From positions 1-64,000 of the forward strand of contig NZ_MVDI01000010.1 of the NCBI RefSeq assembly GCF_002939305.1: a DNA stretch of 64,000 nucleotides. The letters run 5' to 3'. Under the pieces are notes generated by a model. The model was not told the DNA's origin. It worked only from the letters and a program-made list of their open reading frames with translations, and did not search any database. The DNA is from Chroococcidiopsis sp. TS-821 (GTDB lineage: Bacteria > Cyanobacteriota > Cyanobacteriia > Cyanobacteriales > Chroococcidiopsidaceae). Below, in pieces: positions 59,007-64,000 of this stretch. The position numbers and the translations under genes are program-made. Position 1 is the stretch's first letter. Each line of letters begins with the position of its first letter.

Positions 59007-59743
59007 ACTATCTCTCTTAATCAAGACTTCCCCATCGCAGGGTGGGGATTTTTTAACGACATTCAGCGATCGCTCTTAATTGCCATTAAAAATTATAGGT
59101 ATCAATTAAAACACATAATTATTTTCTGCCTTTTGGTAGATAGTATTTTACCATTTTTTCGTGAGTAAAATTATGAAATATTACTTAAATCAGATTAAGC
59201 TCGCGTTAACTCGATCAATTTATTATAAAACTTAAAAATTAAATTGCTTTTCATGAACTTTTCACAAAGTCTTTACAGAAATTTCATATAATTAAAGAAT
59301 CAAAAGTAATACTTTAATATTTAGTCATCTGATAAAACGATTTACCTATCTTGAATGTGGAATAATCCACAACTAATTTAATCACTTTTAAAGTAGTTAT
59401 TTATGAAACAATAGCGATTCTGTATTCGTCATCAATTTCGATATTCAGCGTCATCTCAAGTAAGTTTAGCATTTTTTTATACCAGTATTTATTTTCCCGT
59501 AAGGTAGCAATTCCTATAAAAAAGCTGATAGCAATAGATGCATGATTTGCAAGTATTTGTTGCCGGTAACAGTAGTTGTTGAAGGTCATTTTATTCAGAG
59601 TTTTTGCAGAAAAATCTGTATTAGCCCTGAAACATTTATAGAAAAAAATAAATCAAGGTGGAAAGTGCGAGTTTGACATGATGTTACCAAATCATCAATC
59701 AAATCTGCGCCGCAAGTGTGGTTGAGGTAAAGCAGGAGAAAAT
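59007..59743. other. 737-bp AT-rich gap between the RTX genes
   Basis: Contains the terminator at 59028-59054. A 62-codon minus-strand frame at 59401-59589 lacks homology and is not called. No repeat, tRNA or clear promoter was recognised. Confidence 0.35.
59028..59054 (+). terminator. Rho-independent terminator after the small RTX gene
   Basis: CCCCATC pairs with GGTGGGG over a GCAG loop and is followed by ATTTTTT. It starts 22 bp after the stop of the small RTX gene. Confidence 0.8.
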
Positions 59744-61891
59744 ATGTCAATTATTCATGGTACGCGGAAACCCGATTTCATAAAAGGCACAGCGGGTGCA
59801 GACCGCATCTTCGGCTGGGCACCAGGCGATAATGCCATGAGTCCTTCGGGAAATGACACTTTGCTAGGTAATGCAGGTAACGATACGCTTTATGGCGGTA
59901 CTGGCAATGATAGCTTAGTAGGTGGTGTCGGGCTAGATGTTATTTATGGCGGTACAGGAAATGACACGCTAAAAGGAGGTGATGGTAGCGATCGCCTCTA
60001 CGGAGAAGCTGACAACGACTTACTCATCGGCGGTAAAGGCAACGACACCATTTATGGTGGCTTTGGTCAAGATACTTTATATGGTGGCGATGGTCGAGAC
60101 CATCTTTTGGGTGGTGCAGGTAACGATAAGCTTTACGGTAACGCGGGCGATGATACCTTAGACGGTGGATACGGCAATAATACTTTAGTAGGTGGAATCG
60201 GTAACGACGTCTATATTATTGACAATGCTGGCGATGTTATCATCGAAAACGTCAATCCACTAGAAGTTTTTGATGAAAATTGGAATATAAAAATTGTAGA
60301 TGCAGATATTGATACAGTCTATGCTTCGATTAATTATACTTTAGCTAATAATGTAGAGAACTTATTTCTTGTTGGTAATCAGCCGCTAAATGGCACAGGA
60401 AATTCTTTAGACAATTTTATAGTTGGCAACAACGCTAATAATAAACTTTACGGTAAAGCTGGGAATGACACGCTTGATGGTGGTCTAGGAAACAACACCT
60501 TAGTCGGCGGCATGGGTGATGATATTTACATTATTAACAGTACAAATGACGTTATTGTCGAGTTTTCAAATCAAGGTATTGATATTGTTTATTCTTCGAT
60601 CAGTTACGTTCTCGGTGAAAATGTAGAGCATTTAGTTTTGCTCGATAACGGAACAGAGCAAGGGCTAATTGGTGTTGATAATCCTTTAATCACTACCACA
60701 ACTACAAATAGTAACCGTACTCCTAGCTTTGCCGTAGGTAATGCTTTAAATAACGAAATTATTGGCAACGATGCTAACAACATACTGTATGGTGGTGGCG
60801 GTGCAGACTACCTTGATGGCGGAAGTGGCAGCGATACGTTAGTTGGTGGTACGGGCAATGACTATTACATTGTTGACAGCATTGAAGATTCAATAATCGA
60901 ATTTGCAAATGAAGGCGTTGATTGGGTAGAGTCAACGGTCAATTACACCCTTGGCAATCATCTCGAAAACCTCGTGCTAGGTGGTGAAGATAACATCAAC
61001 GGCACTGGAAATGCTCTCAACAATATCATCTACGGTAATAGCGGCAACAACGTATTATCCGGAGGGCTAGGTAATGACACCATTGACGCGAGTTTTGGTG
61101 ACGATCGCCTTTACGGTAACGGCGGTAACGACTCGCTCAACGGTAGTGGGGGCGATGATTTGATCGCAGGTGGTGATGGCAATGATTCGCTCCAAGGTGG
61201 TGATGGCAATGACACGCTCTTTGGTGGCGCAGGTAACGACAAATTAGACGGCAGTTTTGGTGACGACAGCCTCGACGGTGGAATTGGCAACGATACACTC
61301 CAAGGCGGGTATGGTAACGATACGTTGCAAGGCGGCGAAGGCGATGACGTTTTGCGAGATATGGAGTTTGGTGGTGAAGCTAACTTTTTATTCGGTGGTG
61401 CAGGTAACGACACCTTAGAAGGCGGTGGTACGCTCAACGGCGGTGATGGGCACGATTCGCTCAGAGGCGGTTCTGATAATGACACGCTCATTGGTGGTGC
61501 AGGTAACGACACGCTGTTTGGCAGCTATGGTGACGATCTTCTGACTGGTGGCGCAGGGCGCGACGTATTTGGCTTTTACGAACCGTTCCAAGGTATCGAT
61601 AAAATTACCGATTTTGTTGTAGGTGAAGATCGAATTGCTGTCTATGCGATCGCGCCTAATTCCGGCGTTGGTTTTGGCGTAAATGGTCAGTTGCATCGCG
61701 GAACGCACGTTAGTGCCGCCCAATTTACAATTGGTCAAGCCGCGTCGAACACCGAACAGCGATTTATCTATAACCGCAACACTGGCGCATTGTTTTTTGA
61801 CGAAGATGGTACAGGTGCAGCGCAGAAAGTACAGTTTGCACTTTTACCAAAAGGTTTAGATATGACACACGCGGATATTTTCGTTTTGTAG
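59744..61891 (+). CDS. RTX calcium-binding protein (large)
   Basis: This 715-residue secreted protein is made of blocks of GGxGxDxLx beta-roll repeats separated by three spacer modules of about 70 residues, each of the form [13 protein letters not shown]...[18 protein letters not shown]...[10 protein letters not shown]. Such modules are typical of cyanobacterial and alphaproteobacterial RTX proteins. The C-terminus ([10 protein letters not shown], then [15 protein letters not shown], to ADIFVL) is the usual type I secretion end domain. There is no enzymatic domain, so it is probably a structural surface or S-layer-like protein. Ca2+ binding is expected. Confidence 0.92.
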   Translation: MSIIHGTRKPDFIKGTAGADRIFGWAPGDNAMSPSGNDTLLGNAGNDTLYGGTGNDSLVGGVGLDVIYGGTGNDTLKGGDGSDRLYGEADNDLLIGGKGNDTIYGGFGQDTLYGGDGRDHLLGGAGNDKLYGNAGDDTLDGGYGNNTLVGGIGNDVYIIDNAGDVIIENVNPLEVFDENWNIKIVDADIDTVYASINYTLANNVENLFLVGNQPLNGTGNSLDNFIVGNNANNKLYGKAGNDTLDGGLGNNTLVGGMGDDIYIINSTNDVIVEFSNQGIDIVYSSISYVLGENVEHLVLLDNGTEQGLIGVDNPLITTTTTNSNRTPSFAVGNALNNEIIGNDANNILYGGGGADYLDGGSGSDTLVGGTGNDYYIVDSIEDSIIEFANEGVDWVESTVNYTLGNHLENLVLGGEDNINGTGNALNNIIYGNSGNNVLSGGLGNDTIDASFGDDRLYGNGGNDSLNGSGGDDLIAGGDGNDSLQGGDGNDTLFGGAGNDKLDGSFGDDSLDGGIGNDTLQGGYGNDTLQGGEGDDVLRDMEFGGEANFLFGGAGNDTLEGGGTLNGGDGHDSLRGGSDNDTLIGGAGNDTLFGSYGDDLLTGGAGRDVFGFYEPFQGIDKITDFVVGEDRIAVYAIAPNSGVGFGVNGQLHRGTHVSAAQFTIGQAASNTEQRFIYNRNTGALFFDEDGTGAAQKVQFALLPKGLDMTHADIFVL

Positions 61892-61915
61892 TCTTTCGGC
61901 AGTGTAGTCATCAGC

Positions 61916-61935
61916 GGGCATATATTACTATGCCC
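61916..61935 (+). other. Small hairpin between large RTX and isomerase genes
   Basis: GGGCATA pairs with TATGCCC over a 6-nt loop, with no T-run after it. It may be an RNA-processing or attenuator structure between the abundant RTX mRNA and the downstream genes. Confidence 0.35.
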
Positions 61936-62012
61936 CAAACCTAGTTAATTAATGGATGCTATTTACATCAAACTTTTGGGCAAACATCGAGGATGATTGT
62001 GTGAGCAGGATT

Positions 62013-62747
62013 ATGCAAGCAAGTAGTAAAGACCAAGTCGATGCAGTTTTAGGTTTATTGAGCCGCTATCAACTTATGCCACAGTTAGCGCGCAACTTAA
62101 TAATAGACGATGCGATCGCTGACATACCTTACACCGAGGAAGAACGCCAAGCAGCAATCGAAGCTTTTGAAGCACAACACCAAATTACTCCGACAACCCG
62201 TGCAGAGTGGCTCAAGCAGCAAGGCATGACTATTACGCAAATGCACGAACTGGCGTTACGACCTGTATTACTCGAAAAACACAAAACCACGGTTTGGGGA
62301 CCTAAAGTAGATAATTATTTCTTAACCCGCAAAGCACACCTCGATCAGGTAGTATATTCTCTAATCCGAACGAAAGATATGGGGTTAGCCCAAGAAATTT
62401 ACTTTCGGATTTTAGAAGGCGAACAATCGTTTGCCGAACTAGCCCGCGAATACTCGCAGGGTGCAGAAGCTAAAACTAGTGGGTTATTGGGACCTGTGCC
62501 TTTAGCACAGCCGCATCCTGCTATTAGTAAACTGCTATCTGTGAGTCAACCAGGACAACTGTGGGCACCGCGTCCTTTAGCTGAATGGGTGGTGATTATT
62601 CGTCTCGAAAAGTTGATTCCAGCCCAACTCGATAAATCGATGCGTCGTCGTTTACAAGATGAATTGTTTGAAAATTGGCTTGCGCAACAAATGCAACAAA
62701 TTGATATAACGCAGTTTGTATCAGCAAGTTTACGCAATCGCAAGTAA
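62013..62747 (+). CDS. Parvulin-like peptidyl-prolyl isomerase (type I secretion locus)
   Basis: About 244 residues. The N-terminal SurA-like helical region has DAVLGLLSRYQLMPQLARNLIIDDAI and EWLKQQGMTITQMHELAL. A parvulin-type PPIase core follows: VVYSLIRTKDMGLAQEIYFRI, EGEQSFAELAREYSQGAEAK and the glycine-rich LLGPVPLAQPHPAI. There is no signal peptide, so it is probably cytoplasmic, assisting folding or keeping an RTX substrate export-competent (inference). Cyanobacteria often place such genes by HlyB/HlyD. The ATG at 61956 is an alternative start giving 19 more residues. Confidence 0.82.
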   Translation: MQASSKDQVDAVLGLLSRYQLMPQLARNLIIDDAIADIPYTEEERQAAIEAFEAQHQITPTTRAEWLKQQGMTITQMHELALRPVLLEKHKTTVWGPKVDNYFLTRKAHLDQVVYSLIRTKDMGLAQEIYFRILEGEQSFAELAREYSQGAEAKTSGLLGPVPLAQPHPAISKLLSVSQPGQLWAPRPLAEWVVIIRLEKLIPAQLDKSMRRRLQDELFENWLAQQMQQIDITQFVSASLRNRK

Positions 62748-62839
62748 AAATTGTGAAAAGCAAAAAAAATCTTTAATTAGGAATTGTGTATACAGCAGGT
62801 GTGGATACTTAATTAAATCAGCTGATGAATTTATAGCGT

Positions 62840-64000
62840 ATGACTCAAAGCATCCCTCTGGCTCCAATTCGAGCTTTCTTGGCACAAACTCCCCCGTTTG
62901 ACCAGTTATCAACAGAGGTAATCGAAGAAATCACCGCGAATTGCCGATTAATGCGCTATCGCGTCGGGCAATCAATTCTCGTTAGAGAAAAAATGCCTGC
63001 GCAAGTTGCTATTATCTATCAAGGGCAAGCACGGTTATTAGGCTACGATCAGCGCTCGCGTACTCCAGTCAGCTTAGAGTTACTAGGGGAAGGAAAAATC
63101 TTAGGAGCAAATTCTATAGTCCGTGGCATTCCCTGCGAAACGGCGATCGCATCGACGGAAGTTATTTGTATTACGATAGCATCCCAAGACTTCTTAAATT
63201 TACTCAATTCACAACCAATCATAGAACAAGCTTTTCGCAATAGTTGTAGTTTGAGTGAAGTCTTTGAGTTACTAAGCGTCGACCTCCAACGCAGTGCTAA
63301 CGAAACTCCCAATTTAAAAGAGTTAGCGATCGCCGCGTGGCAAGATGCGATTGTCCGCAACATCCCCAAGGGTAAATTCAATCTCGCGCAACTCGATGCG
63401 GATCGCGTGTGGTTGGTTAGTAGCGGAACGATTTCAGATTTTCCTGTCGGGAGTCGTCTACCTGTTGATGGTTCCTCACAAGTCATTCGCGTTGAAAATA
63501 TGCGTTTGCTGGGACTGCCGATCCGCGAACGCATCAACACAAAAGATGCAATTTTACCGAGTGCTAACCATGAAGTCACATCAATTAGTATACCTTCTTT
63601 AGAAATTCCTTACGCGCCCGACTATCCACCCGAAGCCCCACCCGATCCTTATGCTGCTAAACCGAAATACCCCATCATCCGCGCTAGAGGTACAATTGAG
63701 GCTCCTCTAGCGTGTTTTCAAATGTTGAGTCAGTTTCTTGGACTTGCGTTTCGTAAAGATTTAATTCGCAAAGTTTTAGAAAATCAATACAAAAGCGCAG
63801 GCAATATTTCGCTACAAGCCTGTGGTGCGATCGCCGAAATGATGGGTTTACGCGCGCAGTTAGTCCAAGTCTCAGCAACCGCAATCAACCGCCTCAAAGC
63901 CCCCGCACTCATTCGCTACGCCGATAGTCTTGCCATTATCTACAGCATTAGTGAAAAAGAATTAGTTCTTGCCATTCCTGAAGGTGGAATTTTACGTAAA
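62840..64000 (+). CDS. HlyB-type ABC transporter with N-terminal cNMP-binding-like domain, 5' part
   Basis: The frame is open from ATG 62840 to the window end (387 residues). Residues about 20-140 resemble a cyclic-nucleotide-binding (Crp-like) fold: FDQLSTEVIEEITANCRLMRYRVGQSILV, then LLGEGKILGANSIVRGIPCETAIAS. After a Pro-rich linker, residues about 283-387 resemble the C39-like domain of HlyB/CyaB: EAPLACFQMLSQFLGL, AEMMGLRAQLVQVS. The catalytic-cysteine position is alanine (A288), so it should bind but not cleave substrates. TM and ATPase domains lie beyond the window. Confidence 0.88.
   Translation, partial: MTQSIPLAPIRAFLAQTPPFDQLSTEVIEEITANCRLMRYRVGQSILVREKMPAQVAIIYQGQARLLGYDQRSRTPVSLELLGEGKILGANSIVRGIPCETAIASTEVICITIASQDFLNLLNSQPIIEQAFRNSCSLSEVFELLSVDLQRSANETPNLKELAIAAWQDAIVRNIPKGKFNLAQLDADRVWLVSSGTISDFPVGSRLPVDGSSQVIRVENMRLLGLPIRERINTKDAILPSANHEVTSISIPSLEIPYAPDYPPEAPPDPYAAKPKYPIIRARGTIEAPLACFQMLSQFLGLAFRKDLIRKVLENQYKSAGNISLQACGAIAEMMGLRAQLVQVSATAINRLKAPALIRYADSLAIIYSISEKELVLAIPEGGILRK

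Noticed and set aside
59401-59589. 62-codon minus-strand frame between the RTX genes
   Set aside because: No homology seen, no ribosome site, and composition typical of the AT-rich spacer.
61111-61512. Long minus-strand frame rich in Pro/Ser
   Set aside because: It is a mirror of the GGxGxDxL repeat codons of the large RTX gene and reflects its regular composition.

Overview
The window is chromosomal DNA from a cyanobacterium. GCGATCGC (HIP1) octamers are scattered through most genes. Many genes are of cyanobacterial types: LdpA, a Ycf45-type AAA/R3H ATPase, DUF1815 and DUF2839 proteins, DesA, a CHASE2-kinase, a LysRS with a KTSC tail, and RTX proteins. Intergenic regions carry short repeats typical of filamentous or multicellular cyanobacteria (GGTCAGAGGTCAG, GGTAATTGGTAATTGG and AGCTAATA types). 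A HepA-like exporter and a PatD-like protein, both better known from heterocyst formers, suggest a lineage near the heterocystous clade (inference only).

Layout. 1-3.2 kb: the tail of a Pro/Asp/Thr repeat protein facing a CHASE2 Ser/Thr kinase. 4-10.2 kb: an NYN protein, leuA, a methyltransferase, a Na+/H+ antiporter, a SIMPL protein, and ssb with a LexA box. 10.4-18.6 kb: an ester cyclase, a decayed AraC gene, ldpA, ycf45-like ATPase, tRNA-Gln, a HAD hydrolase, nurA and xseBA. 18.9-26.7 kb: recA, small conserved cyanobacterial genes, a degenerate DinG-like protein, a P450, lysS-KTSC and a GNAT remnant. 26.9-36 kb: a glyoxalase-like protein, an exported Pro-rich protein, a DUF2267 protein, a histidine kinase, DUF1772-azoR with a divergent AraC regulator, a WecG/TagA glycosyltransferase and a PhyH oxygenase. 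36.4-40.6 kb: dxs, mtnA and a MalK-type ATPase. 41.4-47.6 kb: a polysaccharide locus with a HepA-like exporter, three glycosyltransferases and a sulfotransferase. 47.8-55 kb: a hypothetical, cobO, a macro-domain protein, a deoxyhypusine-synthase-like protein, desA, a fused oligopeptide ATPase and a PatD-like protein. 55.2-58.1 kb: spoT/relA and a stand-alone vMAP-type HTH protein. 58.4 kb to the end: two RTX proteins, a parvulin-like isomerase and the start of an HlyB-type ABC transporter with an N-terminal cyclic-nucleotide-binding-like domain, which together read as a type I secretion locus.

Genome maintenance genes are numerous (ssb, nurA, xseA/B, recA), but only ssb shows a clear LexA box. 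Three genes (ldpA, nurA and the peptide ABC ATPase) carry intergenic-type repeat sequence inside their reading frames. No CRISPR array, rRNA, prophage or intact insertion sequence was seen. The most interesting unit is the RTX secretion locus at the right end; its second half lies outside the window.
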